A stretch of DNA of 64,000 bases from Malus domestica (lineage: Eukaryota; Streptophyta; Magnoliopsida; Rosales; Rosaceae). The position numbers were made by a program, and so were the translations under genes. Positions 51,019 through 62,378 of the stretch are shown piece after piece; within the stretch, counting starts at the first letter, position 1, and every line of letters begins with the position of its first letter. The notes under the pieces were generated by a model that made no database searches, had not been told where the DNA came from, and saw nothing but the letters and a program-made list of their open reading frames with translations. The stretch is taken from positions 11,912,001-11,976,000 of the forward strand of contig NC_091671.1 in assembly GCF_042453785.1 (NCBI RefSeq). The letters run 5' to 3'.

Positions 51019-51697
51019 CTAGAAAGAGAAACCAACTAATATCCCAGCTGCATCTGGACACGCGAAAAATCCTTGAGAAGAATCTTCTCTCACATTTGTC
51101 ACGTCATACTCTGGATACCTTAGGGTTTGGAAAGCCGGATCGAAGAAGTCCTCTACCCCATGCACAATCAGTCGTCCGTCGTTGTAGACATCCCACTCAG
51201 TGACTTTGACTTGGTTAAGAGAAGCGTATCCGCTAGTGCCGACGGGGAGGGAAGTAACAACGAGAGGATGGCCGAGCAGGAGAGTGTCAACCTTGGAACC
51301 GTGACGCAAAGACGCCTCCCTCGCATCTTTGTCCATCTTGAATGGCACAACATGGTACTCAAGGAGTGTCAAGTTGCCGAATCACAGCCTCAAGAATGGT
51401 GTCTAGGGTTAGTGCCATGGCGTTAAAGAAAGCTTGGTCTTGAGGGCAAAAGAGGGTAAGAGTGGTATTAGGGTTTATGTTTAGGGTTGGAAGAATCACA
51501 GCCTCAAGAATGGTGTCTAGGGTTAGTGCCATGGCGTGATACCCTTTGTCAGAAAGTACACCGGAGACTAAACCGGCGTTGATTCCCGGTGGTTTCAATT
51601 GGTTTGCTTGTTCATATGGTTGGACAGCTCGAGTGGTTACAAAGAAAGTTGAAGAGAGAAGTATGAGAAGAAAACACAGTGCAGACTTGGAATCCAT
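51019..51697 (-). pseudogene. Fasciclin (FAS1) domain protein, FLA19/20/21-like, broken
   Basis: The start at 51697 gives signal peptide MDSKSALCFLLILLSSTFFV followed by AVQPYEQANQLKPPG and the first FAS1 half (YHAMALTLDTILEAVI, TTLTLFCPQDQAFFN). There a second copy of MALTLDTILEAVI is inserted and the frame stops at 51359. The second FAS1 half continues in another frame: LTLLEYHVVPFKM, GSKVDTLLLGHPLVVTSLP, QVKVTEWDVYNDGRLIVHGV, EDFFDPAFQTL, ending at 51019. No GPI signal is visible. Intact family members are secreted cell-surface or wall proteins with arabinogalactan decoration. The break coincides with a perfect 45-bp duplication, so I call it a pseudogene; a truncated 112-residue secreted peptide is still possible. 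Confidence 0.8.
51379..51537. repeat. Perfect 45-bp repeat inside the FAS1 gene
   Basis: 51379-51423 and 51493-51537 are identical (GAATCACAGCCTCAAGAATG, then GTGTCTAGGGTTAGTGCCAT, then GGCGT), 114 bp apart in direct orientation. The left copy replaces part of the FAS1 coding sequence and shifts the frame. Perfect identity points to a recent event. Confidence 0.95.
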
Positions 51698-51756
51698 GTG
51701 TGAAGAGAAAAAAGAAGGCAAAGCTAGCAGTATAGTGTTGCAAAGAATTTGGCGAC

Positions 51757-51782
51757 CAAACCTATATATATACATATATATA
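51757..51782 (-). promoter_or_regulatory. TATA region of the FAS1 gene
   Basis: TATATATATACATATATATA lies 60-85 bases upstream of the ATG, on either strand a good TATA element. Confidence 0.45.
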
Positions 51783-52482
51783 GTCATAGTCCATGCTTCC
51801 AAATACTGCCCTTGTTTTAACTGATATCCAAATCCTGAATGGATTCCTTTTTCTATGAGGGAAACATGTGACATTAATATTTTGCCAAAATTGTATTATT
51901 TGAAGACCTAACCGACATTACATATGCTTTTTTTTTTTTTTTGCCAAAATAGTGGGCATTTGGTCTACCGACCAACTCAACCGATATGGGGTTGGATTGG
52001 ATTGGGTTCTAAATACGAAAAACTTATTTGAGTAAAAACTCGATTACGATTATATATAAGTGAGTTGAAATACTATTAATCGAACTGAACCGAGCCTCTG
52101 CATGACAATAAATTGTTGCAAAGAGAGAGTTCTATGGGGTTGAATTAGATTGGGCAACAATTGTGATCTGGTTGGTGATATTTTTCTGTCACTTATTAGG
52201 TACGGAGATGGGACATAATGGAACAGAATGGAACGGGATAGAATAGAGGTTCAATGCCACGTTTGGTATGCGCATGCTTGAAGGGGACAGTTTTTTAGTT
52301 CCGTGTTTGTACACACAAGGCGGAATGGACGAGAAGATTAAATGACCAGCGTACTCATGTTTTGTCTGTTATTTGGTATAATGTTTATGAGATGGATGGG
52401 ATGGGACGGTTTTTTTATTGTTGATTTTTTAACACATATATGCTTAATTATGATATGTTTGTTACACTAACACTTATTGAAT
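51783..52482. other. Gene-free spacer
   Basis: AT-rich; GGGATGGAACG/GGGACGG-like simple stretches at 52200-52420. No gene. Confidence 0.5.
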
Positions 52483-53275
52483 ATTAGTACCTAGGAGTGG
52501 GCAATTAAAAAAAAAAAAAGCTGACAAAACCGACCAAACGGCACCGACGGTTTAGTTCGGTTTGATAAGCGGTTCTTATAATTCTTGGACATCGGTTAAC
52601 CAAACAAACTTGTGTGTTTGCTTTTATTTGTTTTAATCATAATAGGCATACCATGTACCCATCACAACAAAACAAAATGTGGTAGTTTTGCGAACTCTTG
52701 TGCAAAGCTTATGCTTCTGTGTTTACATAATTATTACATGGGTAGATTGTTGGAGTGTAGGAAGTGCTGGGAAAGTTACTAGAGGCTTGGAAGTATGGAA
52801 CTTTTGGAACTTTTTTATCTTTTTGAAACTTTTGGGACTTCAATTCTTAATTATCTATATGTAATGCTTTCTTCAGTAGAACTTTTGAACTTTGAACTTT
52901 AAGAATGTCTGAATGTAACATTTAAGTATCTATATGTACTTTCTTCCCCAGTAGATCTTTTGAACTTTGGAACTTTTGATATTTTGAAACTTTTGGATTG
53001 TAATATTTTGAAAACTTGGACCTTTGATGAATTTCTTTTTTGTAACTTTAAGAATGTTTGAATGTTAAACTTTGAATTTAACTAGTGTTCATACAAACCG
53101 AAAACTGACCCAAACCAACCCGCCATTGTCGGTTAATCGACATTATCGATTTTAGGCCTAGCTTGATCGGTTTCGGTTTGCAATTTTGACTTAACCAACT
53201 AGGTCAGTTTGGTTTTGGCTTTGACCCAAAACCGACCCGACCCAACCCAACCCGCGCCCACCCCTATTAGTACCT
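52483..53275. mobile_element. 773-bp MULE-like MITE with 10-bp target duplication
   Basis: The element 52493-53265 starts AGGAGTGGGC and ends GCGCCCACCCCT (inverted repeats of about 10 bp) and is flanked by perfect ATTAGTACCT at 52483-52492 and 53266-53275. A 9-10-bp duplication is typical of Mutator-like transposition. The interior has no transposase; its ends are rich in ACCGACCAAACG/AACCGACCCGA-type motifs and its middle in AACTTTTGGAACTTT repeats. Confidence 0.75.
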
Positions 53276-54306
53276 ATTCAAAAATGCAGCAGGTAATGAA
53301 AAAGTTTCGATATATTGATTGCAAAACAGATGGTGCTTGAAATTGATAGATTCTTGTGACCTAAAAAAAAACAGATATTCTAGAACTTATAAATATGCAA
53401 ATAAGGGAAGATGCAATTGGACCATTTGTCCTGACTTAGTAAAATTACTGTATTGCTAAAACAATAATGAAAGTTTCACATACTAAAACAGTTCATCCTA
53501 CATATAGCATAGGATACAATTCATCGTCCATACACATCTTAATAAAATATAGCTTGTGTGAGTCATTTAAGGTACACCAAATACGCAACAAATCAGTATC
53601 GTTCACTAATGTCATTGCAAGCTAAATCCATAAGAGCGTAGGTAAAAACCGTTCACGAAATTAAGTTATAACAAAGAATTCACAAACAAACAAAATGAGG
53701 GGCAAATTGATAATTCGACTCATCTATATGTACCAGGCCCATCAGTTGCACCAGTAATTGTGGTGTGTGTGACGTGTGTCAAATGTGTAATCGCAGGGTT
53801 CAAGCGACAACATTTTTCCGATCAACTATATAGGGAAGACGGACAACCTTACGATATAATACAACAGTAATTGCAGTTAAAAGGACAGGCTGAGATCCTA
53901 ATGATACAGTACTAGGTAAATGGAAGATGGTAATTTGAATTTTGAAAGGAAACTTGGTATATACTACCATCCGAAATGCAGAACTTGTTATCTACCTTAG
54001 AACTATGGAAATTTTAACAAAACACTTCCGAAACTGTTCGTTTTTAACGAAAAACCACATTTTAACCTTTCCTGGGTACTATTCACTACACATTTATTTG
54101 CCATTTTTCTTTAAAACTAGAGTTTTTTTGGACTTTTCGTTAGTTTCCTTAGAACTAAACCATTCATCTGAAAAAAATACTTTCCACCATCAAAGAACTT
54201 TAACAGACATCGTACATCAACATCCGTCAACGGAAAAAACAGACGTTATAAAGTAAGGAGTCTAAAACTGCAGGGAATAAACCATAACAATTCTCTATCT
54301 GGGCCA
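53276..54306. other. Spacer downstream of PDX2
   Basis: No gene. A 104-codon frame (53942-54256 plus) has no domain and no flanking gene signals. Confidence 0.5.
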
Positions 54307-57300
54307 CTATTGAAATATAGGGAGGTCAATCTTTGTTTGTTGGTCTGAACTTAGATCTGCTCCAACAGCAACGATGCTACTTGAGGCTCCTTCTCCGGTT
54401 TCAGTTGACATCTTCAAGAAGTAACTATGCCTGCGATATTAAACATTTAGAGCCTCGTGTGAATTTCGGAGAATGGCTGACAGAGTAAGCATACTTACCA
54501 TCGAGTGTCTGCTGTCAATTCAGGATGGAAGGCAGTCGCCAGCAAATTCTTTTGTCGAACTGCTACAATCACTTTATTCTCAGACACAGGATTCTCCTGG
54601 AATGTCAAAAAGTAATAAGAAAATAGCATCAAAGAAGGTAAAAACGAACTTAATATATTCCAGCAGCATGCCGTCATTGGCAATTTCATTTTAGACGAAT
54701 GATGATCTGGTTTTGTGTAGCAATAGAACTGCATATTTGCACACCAGAACAGAATCTTTGATAGTGTCTTTTGATATATACTGCAGAATCAGTGTTACCG
54801 ACGATAGATTTCTGTGCAAAATCTAACTACACAATAAGTGTTATAAACACATGGCATAACCAGGTTTGTGAGTGGTGATTCTAAGAGCCCAAAACTAAGC
54901 GAGATGATGAACAGATCAAATTATTCTAGTCTGATTGTAATCAACAACTTTCAATCATAGACATATACTTAAGACAAGACCACAAGAAATTTACAGCTTC
55001 TTGTATAAGAAAATGTACTTTTGAACGTAACTTGCTCGGCTATAATGAACTTGCAAACTAACTACCGTATTTTAGAAGAAATGAACCTGATTTTTCCACT
55101 CCTTCGAAAGAAAATCCTATATACCCTATCCACAAATAATAGAACTGCCAACCACTGACGGAGCTGGTTGAACTTACCCAACTATTACATATTAGATGTT
55201 TTATGGTTTACAAGGAAATATGGTTACTGAAGATGCAAATGAAGCTGCCTACCTGAATGAAACAAATGAGGCTCGACTAAAGACTGAATATACAACAGTA
55301 TAACTGGTAAAAAATTCTATAGACAGGAGAGAACCACAAACCTCTTGAGCTTCAACTGTGGAATTTGAATCCAACACCTTATTGGACGGGACAGGATAAT
55401 CAGCCAGCACTTCAACTTCTGGTCCTACGTCAAGGATAGCAGGAGCACGGATGAAAACCCCACGAAATACTTCAGGACCACCTTCTGTAGAAGCAAGCTC
55501 TGGTACTGCAAGTTCAGCCTCAAAGCTCTGAATCTGTAAGTTCGTGTTTTAGGAAAAGCAAAACAATTACCACACAGAATATCAAAATCATGTAAACTTA
55601 TGTGTTACAACAGATGGTTCCCTAAATAAGTCAGTTCCTCACATCTCTTGTTCCTTTTTTATTTATCTATTTAACGTTAAAACCAGGTACGGACCCAAGT
55701 GGTGGTTTGGGTGCGCTACACCCATCTAAACTAACTTCTTTTTTCCACCAAGAATACGTATTATCCCAGCCCCTCTTGCCCTCCTCCTTTCCTTTATCTA
55801 GTTTCAAAGTAATATCTAGTCATCAGACAAGTGTTTGACCTCCACCAGATGACACCAAAAATATAAGTAATGGAGCCAATATATTAGTCCATTAGCTCCA
55901 TGCTCTTTTTTCCAAATACTAACCCTATGAAGTACCCATAAAAGCACATGAATAAAGTTTCATGCAAGTGTTTTATTCTCTTTTTATGTCTGTGCTAGTA
56001 AAATAACCACCACTGGACTCCTTAGATAAGACAGTGACGTGGTTTTTTTGTGAAGAAATAGTGGATGTCTTTTTTTTTTCTTCTATACATCATATATTTC
56101 ATCATAATCTAATACATCATTCAGGTCCAATATCGCGCACAACTTTCAAGATTACATGAATGTGTGACCTTCTAAAATTTAGAACTACGGAATCCACAGT
56201 TTCCCATAAACAAGCACAGGAACATAATTGACAGATGAGACTACAGGTAACAGAAATGATTTTCAAACACAGTTCAACCAATCAAATACTCTGTGCCACG
56301 TACAACTCTTTTTTTATTAACTTTCCAAAGTAAGGAAGTCTAGGACTCTTTTTTTTTTTTTTTTTTTTTTTTGAACACGAACTCTAGGAGACTAGGACTC
56401 TCTTACCATGGTAAATACTGACAAATTTACTAATGCAACATGTGTCTCATCATTTTGCTGCATATGGCATATCTGGTCTTGATAAGCACGCTTAACTTGA
56501 GAGAATACAGAAGTCAGTGCATTACCTGACTGCCAAAGAAGTTTCTGTGAACAGTGCAATCTAGGCCGCCAACAAGTTCCTGTCCTCCTATTTTCTGTCC
56601 TGAAAAACATGCCACTCGTCTCAATTATAAAGTTAAACTTTTGGTAACTTTCATTTGTATTGAAGAAGCAAAATAAAATTCAAAGATTCATAGCAGAAAA
56701 GAAGGAAGGAAATGAACCTGTGGCTTTGTTTGCTAAGAAAATAAGCCCTGCACAGGTCCCCCAAACAGGCTTCCCCATTTTAACAAACTCGCGCAAAGCA
56801 GGAAACTGTGAACAAAATACATGCATAAATAATAACCAAATATGAAAACGAAGAAAATGTCCGAATTCCTAACCATCTGGTAAGCCAAAAACATATTACA
56901 GTATACAAACAATCAGACAATACACAAATATTTAGCCAAATTCCTTTTGTGCAAATACGAAACAAAAGGTGGTGGTTACATTTAGCCAAGTCATTTGCTT
57001 TTTCAATCAAATAAGGTTATAATCTATTTTCTCCTCCTTTTTTATCCCCTCTGTTGGAGCTTTAGTACAAAAGGCAAACCAAAATTGTTCATACTCGGTT
57101 AATAGCTCTCCTAACCCACAATTACTATTTAACAAGACCCATTACCATTTCTTTCTCTTAAAAATTACAAATTTAATCACTTAAAAATCAAAACTATACA
57201 ACTTTTTACCGGAAATTGAAGTTCTATAGCCGTCATTTACACATTAACCCAAGAATTAACATACATAAAAGTACTAAATAAATCAACACAAACCCAGAAG

Positions 57301-57590
57301 CATAGAGAGAGACCAGGTTGTGGTACTCAGCGAGCTTAGCCATGGTGGTGCTCTCGCCTCCAGGGATTATAAGGGAGGCCACAGATTCAAGCTGCTCCGG
57401 CTTCCTTATCTCTACGCCCTTCACCCCAAGCCTTCTCAGAGCTACAACGCACACACAAACACACAAGCAGTCAGCAAAAACATATATCGAATGCATATGC
57501 TGCGAGAGAGGGGGCGGGCGGCAAAAAGGGAGTGCCTGCTATGTGTTCGTTGAAAGACCCCTGAAGAGCAAGCACGCCGACGAGGGCCAT
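54307..57590 (-). CDS. PDX2: Pyridoxal 5'-phosphate synthase glutaminase subunit PDX2
   Basis: Seven exons: 57590-57536, 57441-57314, 56805-56718, 56599-56526, 55533-55342, 54596-54499, 54430-54307; 252 residues, the normal length. The start [16 protein letters not shown] is the family N-terminus. PGGEST at 45-50, nucleophile Cys79 in [30 protein letters not shown], and His203/Glu205 in AFHPEL complete the class-I amidotransferase triad. PDX2 hydrolyses glutamine and channels ammonia to PDX1, which makes pyridoxal 5'-phosphate from ribose 5-phosphate and glyceraldehyde 3-phosphate (cytosol or nucleus in plants). It is a single essential gene in Arabidopsis. Intron 1 uses a GC donor (CAG then GCACTC); the other introns are GT-AG. 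The ~1-kb intron 4 holds repeat debris and a poly-T run at 56350-56372. Confidence 0.95.
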
Positions 57591-59047
57591 TTTTGCTCGA
57601 CGGCTCGGGGAATTTGGGCCGACGATACAACAAACAGAGCTTTTATTATGTAGAGAGTCGAGGGAAGGAGAGAAGGCGTAAAGCGATTGAGCGCACTGCG
57701 CCTCTCGTTTCCTGAGTGGCTCCACTTTTTGCCCTTTTTAATGAATATTTAAGTTGTTTACGTAGTAAAATGTTACACGTTTGAGGTCATGGGTTCACTA
57801 ATCGCTAGGAAATATCGAGTGCTATTCCTGGTTGTTAAAGAATTTTCGGTTTAGGTGTCTCGAGTTTGAAACTTTTTTTTAAATTATTGTAATAGTTTTA
57901 AAGTAGATTATCTTAAAATATGACTCTCCATTGAATTTTTGTTACTTCATGTTTATGACACAATGTTTTATAATGTTGGAATTGTGCAAAAAACATGAGG
58001 TGACGGAGAATTCATGAAGAATCGTACTTTTAAAAGCGTCTCCTTAGCATTTTCATATATACATGGCAGACTGATCCCTTTATGGTCTTAATAGAACGAA
58101 ACTGTGCTCTGATACCAAAAGTTATTCCTTATCAGTTTACATGACCCCTACATTGTTTCCCACCTCCCAACATTCCGCCAATCTCCAACTAGACAATCGT
58201 GTGTTTCTACCCATTTGTCAAATATCTTAATGGATATGATGTTGGATTTCTACTTATGCGTCTGGGGTTTGAAACTTCCCCCTCCTTTTGCTTAAGTGTG
58301 ATGTGTGTGTGACACTGTGTTATGTCAAACACCATAAAGCAAGAGCATCTTATTAATCACTTCTATTTTTTTATGTTGCAGATGGCTATTGCAACTCCTA
58401 CGTAGAATGATGATATATGTGTATCCAATACCCAGGTCATTACGATTATACGTCTGAAAAGAAGCTTCAGAATACTCTTTCTTGCCAGAATTCTTAAAAA
58501 TATGTAAGCTGGCTTCTGTATACTGAGAGATGGCCTTCTCTTCTTTCAACATCTATAGTGCAGAAAGAATTACGCGACACGGCGTTTGATCGGCTACAGA
58601 CTGTTCCTTGCGTGATGGAATTCGGATGCATCATTTGCTCATACGTGTACATTGTATCTGGTGTTAGAGAAAGTGCAGAATTTTAAAAAATTGATCAGAG
58701 TCCACCGCCGGTGACTATCATTTCCTCCATTGCTTCTTCCATCAGACTCTTATGCTTTCAAAAGTATCAATAGACAATGTCATTAACAGAATTATCACCA
58801 AAAAGCAAAGGAGAAATTAAACAAGCCATAAATATGTCTATGAATTTCATATCAGTTCAGATACTCCGCTTCTCCAACATATTTCATCATCATAAAAGAG
58901 TAACATAAAATTTGCTCTACCACTTGAATCGATGCATGACCAAATGGCTACCTGAACTGGACTCCGCAGTGGAACAACTCCCTCTAATGCAGCATTCAAG
59001 GGAAGGATGCACCGAAAGTTGTCAAACTGCAAAGATGCAAATCAATT
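57591..59047. other. Spacer between PDX2 (5' end) and the PPR gene (3' end)
   Basis: Holds the PDX2 promoter and leader (a GC-rich stretch to about 57720) and the PPR 3' region. Short ORFs (58325-58552, 58847-59032 minus) have no recognised content. Confidence 0.5.
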
Positions 59048-60901
59048 TCACCCTGGTCTTTCTATAAATGCCAACAAAGCGGGATCTACTTTATCTTTAG
59101 ACAATAAATTAATGACCAACTCCATGGTTGATGCATCTGCAGAAAAACCCCTCTCCACCATTTCTTCAATAAGCCTCACTGCTCTTGATGTCTCATTGTT
59201 ATTGATTAACCCACAGATAATTGTGTTGTACGTGCAACCATCTGGAGAACAACCTTTCTCTTCCATTTTTCTAAGCAAGTTTTCTGCTTCACATGTTAGC
59301 CCCCCATTACAAAATCCACTGATCATTATGGTATATGTCCTGACATCAGGTTGAATTCCTTTTATTGATAAACTACAAAGGAGATCCCATGCATATTCAA
59401 CTTTTTCAGCCATGCACAAACCTTCAATAAGAATACTGTAAGTTACAATATTAAAATCCAACTTCCTTCCCTCCATCTCTTCCAACAGTTCAACTGCCTT
59501 GGGAAATTGTTTGTTTTTACAAAGGCCATCCAGTAAACTAGAATAAGTTTGAATATCTGGAAGTTGGCCTAAAGCTTGCATTTCAGAGAACAAGTTCTGT
59601 GCATCTTGTATTCTTCCCATCTTGCAAAACCCATCAATAAGAGTGCTATAAGTAACCGTATTCGGAACAATTCCCTTATGAGACATTTCCAGAAAAAGGA
59701 TTCGGGCATCATCTACCATTTTACGCTTACAATAGCCGTTTATCAATGTGCTATAACTATGAGCATCAACCATGCAGGCCTTGCTAAGCATTACCTTAAA
59801 AACATTTTTTGCCTTGTCCATTTCTCCTCGCATACAATACCCATCCATAAGTGAATTGTAAGTAATCGTATTAGGTTCGATATCTCGTTGAATCATCATT
59901 TTGACCACGCTCTTTGCTTCTTGGACCATCCCCTCTTTACAGAATGTATCAACCAGTACACTAAAGGTGAACACATTTGGAAAGATATGTTTACTCACCA
60001 TTTCATTCAACAATCTTGTAGCTTCTTTCCAATCCTGTAATTTGCAAACTCCATGAATCAAAGAGGTATAGGTCATGACATTTGGGGCAATACCCTTACT
60101 CGTCATTTCTGAGAAGAGGTTATGTGCATCAGCAACTAGAGTATCTTTGCAAAGACTGTCGATAATCATGCTATAAATAACTAGGTTAGGCTTGCAACCC
60201 CCTTCTTCCATCTTCCTAAGCAATTGGATTGCGGCAGTGTTGTTACCATTTGCGCAAAGGCCCTTTACTAGGGTACCGAAAGTAACCACATTCGGTTTAC
60301 AATTACCACTGTCCAACATTTTCTTGAAAAGTATTGCTGCCTCAGCCACTCTATTCTGGAGAATAAAGCCGTTGATTAGAATGTTGAAGGTCACGACATT
60401 TGGTTCAAAACCCAATTTGAAGACGTTTCCCAAGATAGACAAGCCAAACCCCATTTTCCCCAAACGACAAAAGCAATTAATGATAATGTTTAGTGTATAA
60501 ACATTAGGACGAATTCCGGAAACAACCATTTGGTTATTCAAGGAGATGACTGCCGAATAATGTTTCATCTTGGCAAGTTGAGTCAAGATTTCGTTGAAAG
60601 GGAAAACGGAAGGCAGAGTACACCTTTGAAGCATTTCGTCGAACACATTGAGAGCATCCTCAACATTAGTGATTTTCACAAGCTGGTGTTTTTGGGTGTT
60701 TCTAGATTCGGTCGATTTAGAAGCTCGAGAATGAAACAAAGCCAAGTAATTGTTGAAGAAAACAACAACAACAGAAGAAGAATGAAGAAGACAGGGCAGC
60801 ATACCTCTGAGTCTGAGTCTGGTGGTGCTGCTTCTGCTGCCATAACCAAACTTCAAAGAAGAAGAAGCAGCAGCAATCGTTGCTCGCATCATCATCAGCA
60901 T
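59048..60901 (-). CDS. P-class pentatricopeptide repeat protein, RFL (Restorer-of-fertility-like) type
   Basis: Intronless, 617 residues. The N-terminus (residues 1-60) is rich in Arg, Ser and hydrophobics with few acids (MRATIAAASSSLKFGYGSRS), as in an organelle-targeting peptide. From about residue 78 there are 14-15 PPR motifs of 35 residues, with helix-A cores such as YTLNIIINCFCR, VTFNILINGF, VTFGTLVKGL, MTYTSLIHGV, ITYNSLMDGY, HSYSTLINGY, VTYSTLIDGF and RTYTIMISGF. LPSVFPFNEILTQLAKMKHY and NQMVVSGIRPNVYTLNI are typical of the RFL subgroup. There is no E or DYW domain, so it should bind an organelle (most likely mitochondrial) transcript and affect its cleavage or stability rather than edit it. 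Other start codons are Met3, 4 and 5. The reading frame is intact. Confidence 0.92.
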   Translation of the reverse strand: MLMMMRATIAAASSSLKFGYGSRSSTTRLRLRGMLPCLLHSSSVVVVFFNNYLALFHSRASKSTESRNTQKHQLVKITNVEDALNVFDEMLQRCTLPSVFPFNEILTQLAKMKHYSAVISLNNQMVVSGIRPNVYTLNIIINCFCRLGKMGFGLSILGNVFKLGFEPNVVTFNILINGFILQNRVAEAAILFKKMLDSGNCKPNVVTFGTLVKGLCANGNNTAAIQLLRKMEEGGCKPNLVIYSMIIDSLCKDTLVADAHNLFSEMTSKGIAPNVMTYTSLIHGVCKLQDWKEATRLLNEMVSKHIFPNVFTFSVLVDTFCKEGMVQEAKSVVKMMIQRDIEPNTITYNSLMDGYCMRGEMDKAKNVFKVMLSKACMVDAHSYSTLINGYCKRKMVDDARILFLEMSHKGIVPNTVTYSTLIDGFCKMGRIQDAQNLFSEMQALGQLPDIQTYSSLLDGLCKNKQFPKAVELLEEMEGRKLDFNIVTYSILIEGLCMAEKVEYAWDLLCSLSIKGIQPDVRTYTIMISGFCNGGLTCEAENLLRKMEEKGCSPDGCTYNTIICGLINNNETSRAVRLIEEMVERGFSADASTMELVINLLSKDKVDPALLAFIERPG

Positions 60902-60997
60902 CTCTAAATCAGCGATTCAGTTCGTTAATCCTCCACAACAGAGTCTACTCGGGAATAAACCACCCTTGTTGAGAGTGATGGAAAATGCTCTCCCTTG

Positions 60998-61709
60998 AAA
61001 TAATGAAATCAAAATCCCATGTTGCTTCAGATAGAGTCTACTCTTGCGAAATATATAAAGACTCGATTCTGCATAAATATCCTAACAAGATACAATTGCT
61101 ACTCTAAAAAACGTTTTGGTTATAATGCCACAAATGATGAACACAACCAACGTCAACTTGGTAAATTTAATAATTGATGGGGCACCTTCACATCATTTAC
61201 GACCTCAAATGGTAGTTCAAAGAGTTATCAATTCGGTCTTATAGCATTTGCATATACTTTTTGAAGGCTTGTAAAGAAGAAAATCGTATTTTTTTCAATT
61301 CAATCATGACCATTCATATTCCGTACTTTTAAATAATGAAATCAAAACCCTATGTTGCTTCAAATATAGTCTACTCTTGCGAAATGTAAAACCCAAACAA
61401 TTGTAATCTATCTACCACCTTGGAGAACAAATATATAAAGACTCGATCTTGCATAAATTTCTTAACAAGATACGATTGCTACTCTAAAAAAGCTTCGGTT
61501 ATAATGCGACAAATGATGCACACAATCAACATCAATTCGGTAAATTTAATAATTTATGGGGCATGTTCACATTATTTATGACATCAAATGCTAGTTCAAA
61601 GACTTATCAATTCGGTCCTATAGTGTTAGAATATACTTCTTGAAGGCTTATAAAGAAGAAAATAATATTTTTTCAATTCAATCATGACCATTCATTTTTC
61701 GTATTATTA
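60998..61709. repeat. ~335-380-bp tandem duplication upstream of the PPR gene
   Basis: Copy 1 is 60998-61330 and copy 2 is 61331-61709: AAATAATGAAATCAAAA, CTACTCTTGCGAAAT, ATATATAAAGACTCGAT, TTCAATTCAATCATGACCAT. Copy 2 has about 50 extra bases (61388-61436). The region sits at the PPR promoter, so copy number could affect expression. Confidence 0.85.
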
Positions 61710-61861
61710 AATAATGCAAACTATTAAAGAAAATTGTGAGAAAAAGTAAAGAAATATTATGTTTTAAGTTGGAATATTGTAGTACTAGCATTATTTTAAT
61801 ATGAAAATAAGAAAGATAATATGCAAGCCTTAGTGAGAATTTGAAGTAAGCATGAAAGTAT

Positions 61862-62030
61862 AAGGGTGTGTTTGGAAATGTATTTTAAATAATTAAAAAA
61901 ATGTTTTTGATAAAAGTTTTTTTGGAATCAATCATTAATAAAGGGTGTGTTTGGAAGTGTATTTTAAATAATTAAAAAAAAATGTTTTTGATAAAAGTCC
62001 TTTTGGAATCAATCATTAATAAAAGTCAAG
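61862..62030. repeat. ~83-bp tandem duplication
   Basis: Two copies of AGGGTGTGTTTGGAA-TGTAT, then TTTAAATAATTAAAAAAA, then TTTTGGAATCAATCATTAAT. Confidence 0.85.
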
Positions 62031-62331
62031 TACATTATGAAAAAAAAAATACTTGAAATGGTTTTTGGAAGAAGTACATAACTGGTGCACTACACAAATT
62101 GTCTTTGTATTGGTCTCGTCGTATGTAAACTTTTCATTATCTTTACTCTCTAGTTATATTTCTTATGTTAGCTCTGCCAGCCGTTGCATATTCCGGTCGT
62201 TTCAAGACTTCAAGTTGAATAATCTGGTTGGTTAAGTGAAACAAAATAAGTAACAAAAATGGCTATGGTTACTACCTGTAGACCACACCAATAATATTGC
62301 TACTAGTAGTTAGTAACCATTCAAATGTATG

Positions 62332-62378
<47 letters not shown>
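62332..62378. repeat. (CA)n(TA)n microsatellite
   Basis: About fifteen CA units followed by about eight TA units; likely polymorphic. Confidence 0.95.

Noticed and set aside
57318-57653. 111-codon plus ORF over PDX2 exons 1-2
   Set aside because: Antisense shadow of PDX2.
60192-60907. Plus-strand ORFs inside the PPR gene
   Set aside because: Shadows of the intact 617-codon minus-strand PPR frame.
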